NCBI GenBank assembly: GCA_021531755.1
Contig: JADYUK010000002.1
Coordinates: 62,001 to 126,000, forward strand
Reading direction: 5' to 3'
From: Hoylesella loescheii
Lineage (GTDB): Bacteria > Bacteroidota > Bacteroidia > Bacteroidales > Bacteroidaceae
Length of the DNA: 64,000 bases
Positions 1 through 8,543 of the stretch are shown in pieces; position 1 is the first letter of the stretch, and the number at the start of each line of letters is the position of its first letter. A program made the translations under genes and the position numbers. Under the pieces are notes generated by a model, which made no database searches, was not told the origin of the DNA, and worked only from the letters and a program-made list of their open reading frames with translations.

Positions 1-1524
1 GACTCGGTCACTGTCGGCTACCAGCCAGAGGAGATGGCCGTGGTGGCAGGGAAACTGTATGTGGCAAACTCAGGGGGGTACAGGGCGCCCGACTACGACA
101 ACACCATATCTGTCGTCGACTTGAAGACAATGAGGGAAGAGAGACAGATTCCTGTGGCCATAAACCTCCACCGCCTGCGCTCCGACCGCTATGGACAGCT
201 GTGGGTGACATCACGTGGAGACAACGCGACGCTACCACCGTCGCTCTACTGGCTCTCACCGGGAGATGACGGAGAGATGTCTGTCTGCGGGAAAGTGGAT
301 GTGCAGGCCACAGAGATGGCCATCGTCGGAGACACATTATATTATATAGGCACAACAGACGCCGCAGTAAAGGGAGGCAAGAGTGTCGATATGGGGCTCG
401 TCGATATCCTCGCGCATAAGACAATCAGCACAACACTGTTCGGTGCAAAGGAGGTGGGGGAGATGACCATGCCCTACGGGATAGCTGTCAACCCATATAC
501 AAAAGACTTCTATCTCATGGACGCGAAGAACTATGTGTCGAGCGGACAGCTGCTCCATTTCTCGCCTGAGGGACGTTTCCTCTGGAAGACATGGACTGGC
601 GATATACCCTCGCGGGCGGCACTCGTCAGAGACGGGGCGGCACTCGACACAACAGAGGAGATTCCGCCAGCAGGGAACATGAGCCGCTATATCGCCGCCG
701 TCGATGAGTATGTACCCGCTCCGGGACAGTTCGTGAATGTCATTCCGCTATATGAGGATGGCGACGACAACGAGGCGATGGTCAGGAAATGCACCGATGC
801 CATAGCACGCAACAAAGGCGGTATGGTAAGCCTCGGGGCATGGGGAGGATATATAACATTCCATTTCGACCATCCTGTCGAGAACGTCGAGGGAGAGTAT
901 GACCTGTATATAAAGGGCAACACGTTCAACGCCCCAGGCAAGACAGGGGAGGGAAGTCCAGAGCCCGGCATAGTCATGGTGAGCCAGGACACTAACGGAA
1001 ACGGCATCCCCGACGATGAATGGTATGAGCTGGCAGGCTCGGCTGATATCGACAGCATAGGCAAAGTGATGTATGACTACGAGATGACATACCGCTACAA
1101 CCCGTTGAAGCCTGTGGCATGGACTGACAACCGCGGAGCATCGGGGACAGTCAACCGTGTCGGCTCGCACCAGCAGGAATACTTCCCGCTATGGCTGACA
1201 GGAGGGCGAGATGACGCTACGCTGACATTCAGAGGGACACGTCTGCCTGACAACGCCACTGACATATCTGGCAACGGGACATACTGGAGGCTGACATCAT
1301 TAAGATTCGGATATGCCGACAACCAGCCTAACACCATCGACGGCGAACGTAACCCGTTATGCTGCTTCGATATCGGATGGGCTGTCGACAGGGAGAGACG
1401 TCCCGTCAGACTGTCACATGTCGACTTCGTGCGCGTCTACAGCGCCATGAACCAGCAGTGCGGATGGCTCGGAGAGACAAGCACAGAGATATGTGGAGCA
1501 GAGGATTTGCATATCGCTGAATAG
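1..1524 (+). CDS. BtuG-like beta-propeller surface protein, 5' end missing
   Basis: The reading frame is open from base 1, so the true start lies outside the window; the first internal ATG is at 34. The N-terminal ~200 visible residues have the rhythm of a YncE/BtuG-type beta-propeller, with repeated blade strands such as VVAGKLYVANSGG, LWVTSRGD and DTLYYIG. The last ~270 residues form a second domain with a thrombospondin-type calcium motif, DTNGNGIPDDEW, and a Trp/Tyr-rich core. In Bacteroidetes, propellers of this kind bind cobalamin at the cell surface and pass it to BtuB. That role is inferred from the propeller type and from other B12-linked genes in the window; no signal peptide is visible because the start is missing. 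An alternative is a general surface adhesin. Confidence 0.7.
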   Translation, partial: DSVTVGYQPEEMAVVAGKLYVANSGGYRAPDYDNTISVVDLKTMREERQIPVAINLHRLRSDRYGQLWVTSRGDNATLPPSLYWLSPGDDGEMSVCGKVDVQATEMAIVGDTLYYIGTTDAAVKGGKSVDMGLVDILAHKTISTTLFGAKEVGEMTMPYGIAVNPYTKDFYLMDAKNYVSSGQLLHFSPEGRFLWKTWTGDIPSRAALVRDGAALDTTEEIPPAGNMSRYIAAVDEYVPAPGQFVNVIPLYEDGDDNEAMVRKCTDAIARNKGGMVSLGAWGGYITFHFDHPVENVEGEYDLYIKGNTFNAPGKTGEGSPEPGIVMVSQDTNGNGIPDDEWYELAGSADIDSIGKVMYDYEMTYRYNPLKPVAWTDNRGASGTVNRVGSHQQEYFPLWLTGGRDDATLTFRGTRLPDNATDISGNGTYWRLTSLRFGYADNQPNTIDGERNPLCCFDIGWAVDRERRPVRLSHVDFVRVYSAMNQQCGWLGETSTEICGAEDLHIAE

Positions 1525-1554
1525 GAGAAAATAAATGGGATAATAGAATTTTTT

Positions 1555-1592
1555 GAGGCTCGCTGATACTCTTTGTGGTATTGGCGAGCCTC
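1555..1592 (+). terminator. Terminator after the propeller gene
   Basis: Nine-bp inverted repeat GAGGCTCGC / GCGAGCCTC with a ~20-base spacer, 31 bases after the stop codon. The T run lies before rather than after the stem on this strand, so it may work in either direction. Confidence 0.6.
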
Positions 1593-1766
1593 ATTGTTTC
1601 TACTGTGATGGATACTGTTGTGATAGTGTGTGTGATAATGCAAACGGTTGATAATCAGGGGGTATGTAAGAGGGTGGAGGCTTCTTGGCGTTATGCTGAT
1701 AAGCGATGGTAGAGGGAAAATCCCCTACGCTTTAGGTATTCTCCCCTTCCGAATAGGATAAACACT

Positions 1767-1797
1767 TTTGGAATGGAAGATAAATGTCGTAACTTTG
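1767..1797 (+). promoter_or_regulatory. Bacteroidetes promoter for the Cys/His-rich pair
   Basis: TTTG at 1767-1770, 19 bases, then TAACTTTG at 1790-1797: an excellent match to TTTG-N19-TAnnTTTG. The family A repeat begins at the very next base. Confidence 0.75.
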
Positions 1798-1863
1798 CAT
1801 CAGAAAATCAGAGACGTCCACCGCTCTTCGAGCGACTCAGACTATTTCCTCTCTGTAAGAAAC
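1798..1863 (+). repeat. Family A 66-bp leader repeat, single copy
   Basis: Near-identical to the five tandem copies at 4753-5082 (starts CATCAGAAAATCAGAGACGT). It carries the core hairpin CGCTC-TTC-GAGCG. It directly follows a TAACTTTG box, so it should form the first ~60 nt of the transcript of the Cys/His-rich genes. The DNA upstream of the box shows no resemblance to that before the other array, so homology starts at the -7 region. The rest of 1593-1912 holds only this promoter and leader. Confidence 0.8.
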
Positions 1864-1912
1864 TCTCTGGTAAAAGAACAGAACAGTATTAACCCTATAA
1901 ACAGACACGATT

Positions 1913-2266
1913 ATGAAACGGATTATTATCGCAACAATCTTCATGGCAATGGCAATCTCTGGATTCGCAAAGACAACAGTCCATGACAATGGCAGAGCTG
2001 TCACAGTGAGAGTTACCACACCACGCGGCGACATATACTACCACAAAGACCGTGTCGCGCCTCTACCTCCACGTGTCGCACCAAACCGTTGCGGAACACG
2101 CCACCACGACTGCTGCCGCCACCACGACTGCTGCCGTCACGACAGATATGTAAGACATGACCATCGCTTCAACCGCCACGGCGTATGCGTGAAATGCGGA
2201 ATGACACCTAAGGAGATACGCAGAATGGAGCGCAGAATAGAGCGCAGAATGTATAACCACAGATGA
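1913..2266 (+). CDS. Exported Cys/His-rich small protein, copy 1
   Basis: A 117-residue protein with a clear signal peptide (MKRIIIATIFMAMAISGFA). The mature part is Arg/His/Cys-rich: HHDCCRHHDCCRHD at about 73-86, then a C-terminal block RHDHRFNRHGVCVKCGM with HxH and CxxC, followed by a basic helix with repeated RRMERR. The next gene shares this C-terminal block and the upstream bases ATTAACCCTATAAAC, so the two arose by tandem duplication. The HxH/CxxC block suggests a bound metal such as zinc in the periplasm; this is inference. I do not recognise a named family. Confidence 0.75.
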   Translation: MKRIIIATIFMAMAISGFAKTTVHDNGRAVTVRVTTPRGDIYYHKDRVAPLPPRVAPNRCGTRHHDCCRHHDCCRHDRYVRHDHRFNRHGVCVKCGMTPKEIRRMERRIERRMYNHR

Positions 2267-2335
2267 CGGACAAGGCAAGACGCCATGGACAGAGACAAAC
2301 AGAAACATCATTAACCCTATAAACATATCAAGATT

Positions 2336-2719
2336 ATGAAACGCTTATTCATCAACACCCTGATACTTACAATATCCATCAGCTGCTTCGGCATGACTCC
2401 TGATCGTAATAACGACAAGACAGTGAAACGCACTGTAGTGACCACAAAGACAACTACAAGCAAGAACACCCACTTCGGACGAAAGCCGACAACGACGGTG
2501 ACAAAAACCGTTGTCACACGTCCCGGCAACACAGTCGGATGCGAGACATGCTGCAAGAACAACAAGAAGTCATGCACTAACTGCAATAAATGTAATAAAT
2601 GCTCAAAGAAGTACACACGCCACGACCACAAGTATAACAAAAAAGGCGTATGCAAGAAGTGCGGACTGACACGCAGCGAGATACGGCGCATAGAGACTCA
2701 TCGCACATATAGAGGCTGA
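2336..2719 (+). CDS. Exported Cys/His-rich small protein, copy 2
   Basis: A 127-residue paralog of the preceding gene, 69 bp downstream. It has a signal peptide (MKRLFINTLILTISISCFG), a Thr/Lys-rich linker (about 30-60), a Cys cluster with CETCCKNN and NCNKCNKCSKK, and the shared C-terminal block RHDHKYNKKGVCKKCGLTRSEIRRIE. The number and spacing of Cys differ between paralogs outside this block, so the block is the conserved functional unit. Disulfide or metal binding are both possible. No named family is recognised. Both genes are probably on one transcript from the promoter at 1767. Confidence 0.75.
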   Translation: MKRLFINTLILTISISCFGMTPDRNNDKTVKRTVVTTKTTTSKNTHFGRKPTTTVTKTVVTRPGNTVGCETCCKNNKKSCTNCNKCNKCSKKYTRHDHKYNKKGVCKKCGLTRSEIRRIETHRTYRG

Positions 2720-2869
2720 GCCCCCTGCTCATATCTCATATAGGTAACCCATAAAGGTAAAAAGATTGGTTTATATGCCTGACGTGAAAGCCTCCCGTTC
2801 GGGGGACTGGCACGTGAAGGCCAGGAAGGATTAACATAAGGTTTTTAGGTTTTTAGTTGAATATTATGA

Positions 2870-2910
2870 GGCTCCATCTCCCAGCCTGTGACAGGTAGGA
2901 GGATGGAGCC
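2870..2910 (+). terminator. Nested hairpin after the Cys/His-rich genes
   Basis: GGCTCCATC (2870-2878) pairs with GATGGAGCC (2902-2910), with an inner CCTGT/ACAGG stem. It is not followed by a long T run. The rest of 2720-3133 shows no supported gene. Confidence 0.45.
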
Positions 2911-3133
2911 CTCTATTTGCATCTGCGCCTCTGTGGGGATATGCTTGCTGCCACATGGTGTGCCGTATACTGACAGTATGCCGGATTTTGTGCTGAATGT
3001 TTGCTGACAGTGTGCCGACTTGCGTGGCATATCTTGCAGTCTCGGCCTCTCTTATGGGTATTGTCATGTTACCCGAAAGATGCAGGGGAGAATGGCAGGG
3101 GCAAGCCCAGACGGCCATGATGGTATATGATAA

Positions 3134-3172
3134 AGGCAGGCTCAGGGGGTGTTGTCCCTCGTGAGCCTGCCT
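3134..3172 (-). terminator. Terminator of the trigger factor gene
   Basis: Perfect 11-bp inverted repeat AGGCAGGCTCA / TGAGCCTGCCT, located 37 bases past the tig stop codon on the minus strand and followed there by TTTATC. Confidence 0.7.
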
Positions 3173-3208
3173 CATGTTTGATATGTGTCTTATGTTATAA
3201 GTCTATGA

Positions 3209-4561
3209 TTAGTTCTCAAAGAGCTTGTTGAACTCGTCGAGAGAGATAGTCTTCTCGTCAAGCTTCACTGTGTTCTTCAGCGCCTCTGTGAGCTTGATGT
3301 CCACAGCACGCTCCACGAGGTTATTGACGGTCTCCTGCTTCTTGAGCATATCGTCGGCATACTTGTCGAGATACTCGTCAGGCACATTTGACATGCCATA
3401 CTGTGCGAACTGCATCCTCGCCATCTCCTTTGCGGCAGCCTTGATGTCCTTGTCCTCAACCTTCACGCCAGCAGCCTCGCTGAGCTTGTTCTTCAGGAGA
3501 GACCATGTGAGCTCCTTGATGCTTGCATCGTAATGCTTGTCGACATACTCCTGACCCTTGTCGGTGTTGTTCGCGAGCATGATCTTCTTCATGAGGTCGT
3601 CAGCGTATCTCACCTCTCCAGCCTTCTCCTCAGCAGCCTTGCGGATATCCTGCAGGAAACGGAAGTCAGAGTTTGATGCGAACTGAGCCTTTATGTCGGT
3701 CGCGATGCGTGCGCGGAAAGCTGCCTCGTCAGCGATTTCCTCACCAGGGTAAGCCTGCTCGAAGAGCTCTGCGTCGACAGCGTGTGGCTGGTAACGGCTT
3801 ATCTCTGTCACCTGATAGCTGAAGTCGCCAGTGTACATGAACACCTGCTCCTTCTCGACCTTGAGGAATGATGCGAGCTCTGCGTCGCTCTCATAAGCCT
3901 TGCGTGGGTTGAAAGTGATGATGTCGCCGAGCTTCACATTCTCAAACTTCTTCTTCTCATCCTCGTCCTTGATGTACTTAGGCATCACGATAGAGTCAGA
4001 GAGTGTTATGCCACCCTCAAGAGTGTTGCCCTCGATGTCAAGCTGACGGAGGTCACCCTTGAGCATGTCGTTGTCCTGATACTCGTCCACTTTCTCGTAT
4101 GAGCCTGAGCGGCCGGCATACATCTTCACCTGCTCGTCGATGATCTTGTCGTCAATGTTTATATTGTAGTATGGGATGGTGTCGTCTGCCCCGATTGTGA
4201 CATTGAGCTCAGGAGCAAGCGCGATGTCGAACATGAATGTGTAGGGAGCTGGCTTCTCGATGTCGATTGGCTCCTGCCCGGCTGATGGCATTGGCTCGCC
4301 AAGCATGTCTATCTTCTCCTCGCGGATATAGTCGTAGAGCTTGCTGCCTACAAGCTTGTTAAGGGTATCAACGAGCACCTGTGGGCCTATCTGCCTCTTT
4401 ATCATGCTCATAGGAGCCATGCCCTTGCGGAATCCTGGCACGTTGGCGTTTTTACGATAGCTCTTCAGGGCCTTCTCGTAGTCCTGATTGTAGTCAGCCT
4501 CCTCCACGACAATAGTGAGCTTGCCGCTAACCTTGGCTGAGTTGTCAAATGAGATATTCAT
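3209..4561 (-). CDS. tig: Trigger factor, ribosome-bound chaperone
   Basis: A 450-residue protein matching the Bacteroidetes form of trigger factor, which binds nascent chains at the ribosome exit and has peptidyl-prolyl isomerase activity in many species. The ribosome-binding signature GFRKG lies at 43-47, in the usual place in the N-terminal domain. The C-terminal half is Lys/Glu/Ala-rich and helical, as expected for the chaperone arms. Monocistronic, with its own promoter (TAACTTTG, 4640-4647 minus) and terminator. Bacteroidetes forms are divergent in the PPIase domain, so isomerase activity is not assured. Confidence 0.93.
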   Translation of the reverse strand: MNISFDNSAKVSGKLTIVVEEADYNQDYEKALKSYRKNANVPGFRKGMAPMSMIKRQIGPQVLVDTLNKLVGSKLYDYIREEKIDMLGEPMPSAGQEPIDIEKPAPYTFMFDIALAPELNVTIGADDTIPYYNINIDDKIIDEQVKMYAGRSGSYEKVDEYQDNDMLKGDLRQLDIEGNTLEGGITLSDSIVMPKYIKDEDEKKKFENVKLGDIITFNPRKAYESDAELASFLKVEKEQVFMYTGDFSYQVTEISRYQPHAVDAELFEQAYPGEEIADEAAFRARIATDIKAQFASNSDFRFLQDIRKAAEEKAGEVRYADDLMKKIMLANNTDKGQEYVDKHYDASIKELTWSLLKNKLSEAAGVKVEDKDIKAAAKEMARMQFAQYGMSNVPDEYLDKYADDMLKKQETVNNLVERAVDIKLTEALKNTVKLDEKTISLDEFNKLFEN

Positions 4562-4639
4562 TACGTTTTGCTTTTGTTATTTATATTTTTATGGATTCTG
4601 TATACAATCTGTATGCTCTATATGCACACAATTAGGCTG

Positions 4640-4647
4640 CAAAGTTA
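4640..4647 (-). promoter_or_regulatory. -7 box of the tig promoter
   Basis: TAACTTTG on the minus strand, ~80 bases before the tig start. It is divergent from the promoter at 4745. Confidence 0.65.
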
Positions 4648-4744
4648 CTAAAAATCACGCGAATAATTGTTCTGTCTTCCCATTCTTAAACCTTATTTAA
4701 CTATTAATTTCCACTATCTCTTTACGTTAGTCGTAAATAATTAG

Positions 4745-4752
4745 TAATTTTG
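4745..4752 (+). promoter_or_regulatory. -7 box in front of the family A array
   Basis: TAATTTTG, with an imperfect TTTA about 20 bases upstream. The first repeat starts at the next base, so the whole array is expected in the leader of the mlaEF transcript. Confidence 0.65.
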
Positions 4753-5082
4753 CATCAGGAAATCAGAGACGTCCACCGCTCCTCGAGCGACTCAGACTAT
4801 TTCCTTTCTGCGAGGAAGCATCAGGAAATCGGAGACGTCCACCGCTCTTCGAGCGACTCAGACTATTTTCTTTCTGCGAGGAAGCATCAGAAAATCAGAG
4901 ACGTCCACCGCTCCTCGAGCGACTCAGACTATTTCTTTTCTGCGAGGAAGCATCAGAAAATCAGAGACGTCCACCGCTCTTCGAGCGACTCAGACTATTT
5001 CCTTTCTGCGAGGAAGCATCAGAAAATCAGAGACGTCCACCGCTCTTCAATCGACTCAGACTATTTCCTTTCTGCGAGGATG
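4753..5082 (+). repeat. Family A array, five tandem 66-bp units
   Basis: Units start at 4753, 4819, 4885, 4951 and 5017, each exactly 66 bp and differing at only a few positions. Every unit contains a small stem CGCTC / GAGCG with loop TTC or CTC, except the last, where TTCAATCGA breaks it. There are no spacers, so this is not CRISPR. Because 66 is divisible by three, a long frame stays open, but it begins only at a TTG inside the -7 box and is probably not translated. The array lies 163 bp before mlaE; 5083-5244 shows nothing else. Confidence 0.9.
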
Positions 5083-5244
5083 TAGTCGTGGGGACAAGGT
5101 TGCGCCAATCCTGTTCTCATGCATGTTATTTGCATATGGAGAAGATGCAGGCAGAATGAGAAATGAGGGACGTGCCCCCCCATTGTATCATTCATGCTTA
5201 CGGTGTGGATGACGATAACCAAGAAAAAAGTAATATAGAGAAAG

Positions 5245-5991
5245 ATGATAATACATAGATTCCTGACGGTCTTCGGCCGTTACAGCATCCTCATGGGACG
5301 AGTCTTCTCGCGTCCCGAACGTCTTAGGGTATATCTCAAGCAATACGTCAAGGAGATGTCCTCGCTCGGTGTTGACTCCATTGGCATAGTCCTCCTTATC
5401 TCCTTCTTCATCGGTGCTGTCATATGCATACAGATGAAGCTTAACATCCAGTCGCCGTGGATGCCACGCTGGGTCTCGGGATACACGACACGAGAGATTA
5501 TGCTGCTCGAGTTCTCAAGCTCCATAATGTGTCTTATACTTGCTGGAAAGGTCGGCTCGAACATCGCCTCTGAGCTTGGCACAATGCGTGTGACACAGCA
5601 GATAGACGCTCTCGATATCATGGGCATAAACTCAGCGTCGTACCTCATACTGCCAAAGATACTGGGTATGCTGACACTCATGCCTGCCCTTGTCATCTTC
5701 GCCAATGGAATGGGATTCGTGGGAGCCTACTCAACAGCATACATAGGCCATATCCTGCCACCGGATGATCTTACCTTGGGGCTCCAACACTCGTTCAACT
5801 CATGGTTCGTATGGATGTCAATAATAAAGAGCGAGGTGTTCGCATTCATCATAACGAGTGTGGCCTCATACTGTGGATATAGCGTTGAGGGTGGCTCGGT
5901 TGAGGTCGGCAAGGCATCTACGACGGCTGTCGTGGCATCGTCGGTGCTGATACTGTTCTCTGATGTCTTTCTCACGAATCTGCTCAGCTGA
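5245..5991 (+). CDS. mlaE: MlaE-type lipid ABC transporter permease
   Basis: A 248-residue inner-membrane permease with about five hydrophobic segments. It carries the family motif ELGTMRVTQQIDALDIMG (about 110-127), typical of MlaE/TrgD1 proteins that move phospholipids between inner and outer membranes. The ATPase partner follows 44 bp downstream. The substrate-binding MlaD (MCE) gene that often comes next is not in the window, as the following gene is an alcohol dehydrogenase. The leader holds the five-unit repeat array, so expression may be tuned after transcription start. Role is by family. Confidence 0.88.
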   Translation: MIIHRFLTVFGRYSILMGRVFSRPERLRVYLKQYVKEMSSLGVDSIGIVLLISFFIGAVICIQMKLNIQSPWMPRWVSGYTTREIMLLEFSSSIMCLILAGKVGSNIASELGTMRVTQQIDALDIMGINSASYLILPKILGMLTLMPALVIFANGMGFVGAYSTAYIGHILPPDDLTLGLQHSFNSWFVWMSIIKSEVFAFIITSVASYCGYSVEGGSVEVGKASTTAVVASSVLILFSDVFLTNLLS

Positions 5992-6035
5992 CCATAAACA
6001 CCCTTCCATCCAGACCACGCCCCATCCAGACAAAT

Positions 6036-6806
6036 ATGATACAGATAAAGAATCTACATAAATCCTTCGGAGACAAGGAGGTCCTCAAAGGCATAGATGC
6101 CACATTCGCCAACGGCAGGACAAACCTCATAATAGGCCAGTCAGGCTCAGGCAAGACGGTGTTGATGAAGAATCTCGTAGGGCTCCTAACACCCACATCC
6201 GGCCAAGTTCTATATGACGGACGTGACTTTGTGTCTATGTCCAAAGGCGAACGTATAGCCATGAGACGCGAGATGGGCATGATCTTCCAGTCTGCCGCAC
6301 TCTTCGACTCTCTCACAGTGCTTGAGAATGTCATGTTCCCCCTCGATATGTTCTCGTCGATGACCTACCGCGACCGTGTAAAGCGAGCTCAGGCATGTCT
6401 CGACCGTGTCAATCTGCTGGAGGCGCAGGCAAAGTATCCCGGCGAGATATCCGGTGGTATGCAGAAGCGTGTGGCGATAGCAAGAGCCATAGTCCTCAAC
6501 CCTAAATATCTCTTCTGTGACGAGCCAAACTCAGGACTCGACCCTAAGACATCGCTTGTGATAGACGATCTGCTCCATGGAATCACCGAGGAGTATGACA
6601 TGACAACAATAATAAACACCCACGACATGAACTCTGTCATGGGAATAGGTGACAGCATCATCTTCATCTATGAGGGCAACAAGGAGTGGGAAGGAGACAA
6701 GACGATGGTAATGTCGTCAACAAACGAGAAGCTAAATGACCTCGTCTTCGCCTCAGAGCTCTTCAAGAAGGTCAAGGCTGCAGGCATAAGCGGCAATAAA
6801 GCATAG
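6036..6806 (+). CDS. mlaF: MlaF-type ABC transporter ATPase
   Basis: A 256-residue ABC ATPase. Walker A is GQSGSGKT at 34-41; the signature is SGGMQKR (about 138); Walker B is LFCDEPNSGLD. The signature with M in place of the usual polar residue and the closing FASELFKKVK tail fit MlaF-type proteins. It is expected to power the MlaE permease in phospholipid trafficking. It overlaps no other gene and is followed by a 213-bp gap without a clear terminator. Confidence 0.88.
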   Translation: MIQIKNLHKSFGDKEVLKGIDATFANGRTNLIIGQSGSGKTVLMKNLVGLLTPTSGQVLYDGRDFVSMSKGERIAMRREMGMIFQSAALFDSLTVLENVMFPLDMFSSMTYRDRVKRAQACLDRVNLLEAQAKYPGEISGGMQKRVAIARAIVLNPKYLFCDEPNSGLDPKTSLVIDDLLHGITEEYDMTTIINTHDMNSVMGIGDSIIFIYEGNKEWEGDKTMVMSSTNEKLNDLVFASELFKKVKAAGISGNKA

Positions 6807-7019
6807 GCTAAGAACAGCCTATGGCAGCATCATTGCAGGCTAACAGACAAAGCTGCAGGGAGCTCCAATGGCCCGACATGCCTCGCGTCATGGGCCATGC
6901 CAAATGCTACATGAATGCAAGAAACAGAAACATACAATGATAAACAAGTTAGCAGGTGAGCATGAATGTTTATATAATCATCGTATTGCCTGCTTGACAG
7001 TTAACCAGAACATACAGCT

Positions 7020-8225
7020 ATGAATAATTTCGTATTCTACAGTCCCACGGAGTTTGTCTTCGGCAAGGACACAGAGAGTCAGGTGGGCGCTCTCTCCAAG
7101 CGTTACGGCGCACACAACGTGCTCGTCGTTTACGGAGGCCAGTCGGCTAAGAAATCTGGGCTGCTCGACAGGGTAGTCTCAGCGTTGGAGTCAGAAGGGC
7201 TTAAGGTTGTCTTGCTGGGAGGTGTAAGGCCAAACCCTACCGACCCAAAAGTATATGAGGGCATCGAGATAGCACGTAAGGAAAACATCGACTTCGTGCT
7301 TGCTGTCGGTGGTGGCTCTGTCATTGACACAGCAAAGTCGATATGTGCCGGTGTGCCATACGACGGTGATTTCTGGGATTTCTATATCGGGAAGGCAAAG
7401 CCAGTGGCAGCCCTGCCTGTGGGAACGGTGCTGACAATACCCGCAGCAGGGTCTGAGGGCTCTGGCAATGCTGTCATAACACGTGAGGCGACAAAGCAGA
7501 AACTCGGCATGAAGCAGCCTATGCTGCTCAGACCGAAATTCTCGATAATGAACCCCGAGCTGACATTCACACTGCCCGCATGGCAGACAGCGTCGGGAAT
7601 TGCAGATATGATAGCGCACATCCTGGAGAGATACCTCTCCAATACAGACGACGTTATGATAGGTGACAGACTCGCTGAGGGAGCCATACTTGCCATCATT
7701 GACGCGGCAGGACGTGTCATGAGGACCCCGGATGACTATGGAGCAAGGGCAAATATCATGTGGAGCGGCATGATAGCACATAACGACACTTGCTCGGCAG
7801 GCAGGGAGGAAGACTGGTCGACACATGCCATAGAGCACGAGCTTTCAGCGCTTTACGATGTCACACACGGAGCGGGGCTTGCTGTGATGTTCCCCGCATA
7901 CCTGACTTATATGGCAAAACATCACCCAGACAAGGTCGCACAGCTCGCCATGAGAGTGTTCGGGGTCAAGGCCTCGACAGAGGATGTGCGCTTCATGAGC
8001 GATGAGGAGAAAGAACGTGTCGCGCTTGATGGCATCTCGCGTCTCCGCAGTTTCTTCCGCTACACACTGAATCTTCCTGTCACGCTGCCTGCCCTTGGCA
8101 TAGAGAATCCTGACTTTGACACTCTCGTGAAGAGACTGCATGAGAATAAGGGACAGACTTTCGGTTCGTATTATAAGCTCACACCAGATGTGACACGTGA
8201 GATATACCATATAGCGATGGGCTAA
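7020..8225 (+). CDS. Iron-containing alcohol dehydrogenase (BDH/YqhD type)
   Basis: A 401-residue group III dehydrogenase. The nucleotide-binding motif GGGSVIDTAK starts at 97. Metal ligands are visible as D196 and H200 in ADMIAH, plus downstream histidines in HAIEHELSALYDVTHGAG. Enzymes of this type reduce aldehydes to alcohols with NAD(P)H; butanol dehydrogenase and YqhD are the closest named types, and the physiological substrate cannot be told from sequence. It stands alone between its own long upstream gap and a terminator. Confidence 0.9.
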   Translation: MNNFVFYSPTEFVFGKDTESQVGALSKRYGAHNVLVVYGGQSAKKSGLLDRVVSALESEGLKVVLLGGVRPNPTDPKVYEGIEIARKENIDFVLAVGGGSVIDTAKSICAGVPYDGDFWDFYIGKAKPVAALPVGTVLTIPAAGSEGSGNAVITREATKQKLGMKQPMLLRPKFSIMNPELTFTLPAWQTASGIADMIAHILERYLSNTDDVMIGDRLAEGAILAIIDAAGRVMRTPDDYGARANIMWSGMIAHNDTCSAGREEDWSTHAIEHELSALYDVTHGAGLAVMFPAYLTYMAKHHPDKVAQLAMRVFGVKASTEDVRFMSDEEKERVALDGISRLRSFFRYTLNLPVTLPALGIENPDFDTLVKRLHENKGQTFGSYYKLTPDVTREIYHIAMG

Positions 8226-8313
8226 CCCCATTATCGCAGTAGGCCATGAGTGTGCTGCAGATTGTCTGCTTTCCGCCATTCGGTGTGCCTGATGACACGA
8301 TTCCATCTGCTCT

Positions 8314-8357
8314 GCGGGATGGTCATCCAGAATACTTCTTCTGGTTGGCCATCCCGC
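8314..8357 (+). terminator. Terminator of the alcohol dehydrogenase gene
   Basis: GCGGGATGG / CCATCCCGC outer stem with an inner CCAGAA / TTCTGG stem, followed by TTCTATTTTG. Confidence 0.75.
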
Positions 8358-8528
8358 TTCTATTTTGTCCACGGGGGTAGGGCAGGAGAATGTAGTTCTT
8401 GCTTTTCTGTCCCCATTATTGCACCAATAAATGATATTATATGTTAATTACGGGGGCATATAATGTATATGTTAGCCAATATATGTTAATTATAGACTAC
8501 CTTGCAATGCAATGTACCAAATAATGCA

Positions 8529-8536
8529 TACCTTTG
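8529..8536 (+). promoter_or_regulatory. -7 box before the family B repeats
   Basis: TACCTTTG, matching TAnnTTTG. The spacing to a -33 element is poor. The first family B unit begins 7 bases downstream, at the expected transcription start. Confidence 0.55.
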
Positions 8537-8543
8537 TGCCGTA

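Noticed and set aside
1768..1986. 72-codon frame through the single family A unit
   Set aside because: It begins before the predicted transcription start and overlaps the start of the Cys/His-rich gene; same open-frame effect as the array.
4753..5082. CRISPR array
   Set aside because: Units are contiguous with no spacers and no cas genes are near.
4750..5085. 111-codon open frame through the family A array
   Set aside because: It starts only at a TTG inside the -7 box; the frame stays open because the unit is 66 bp (22 codons). No start codon or ribosome-binding signal.
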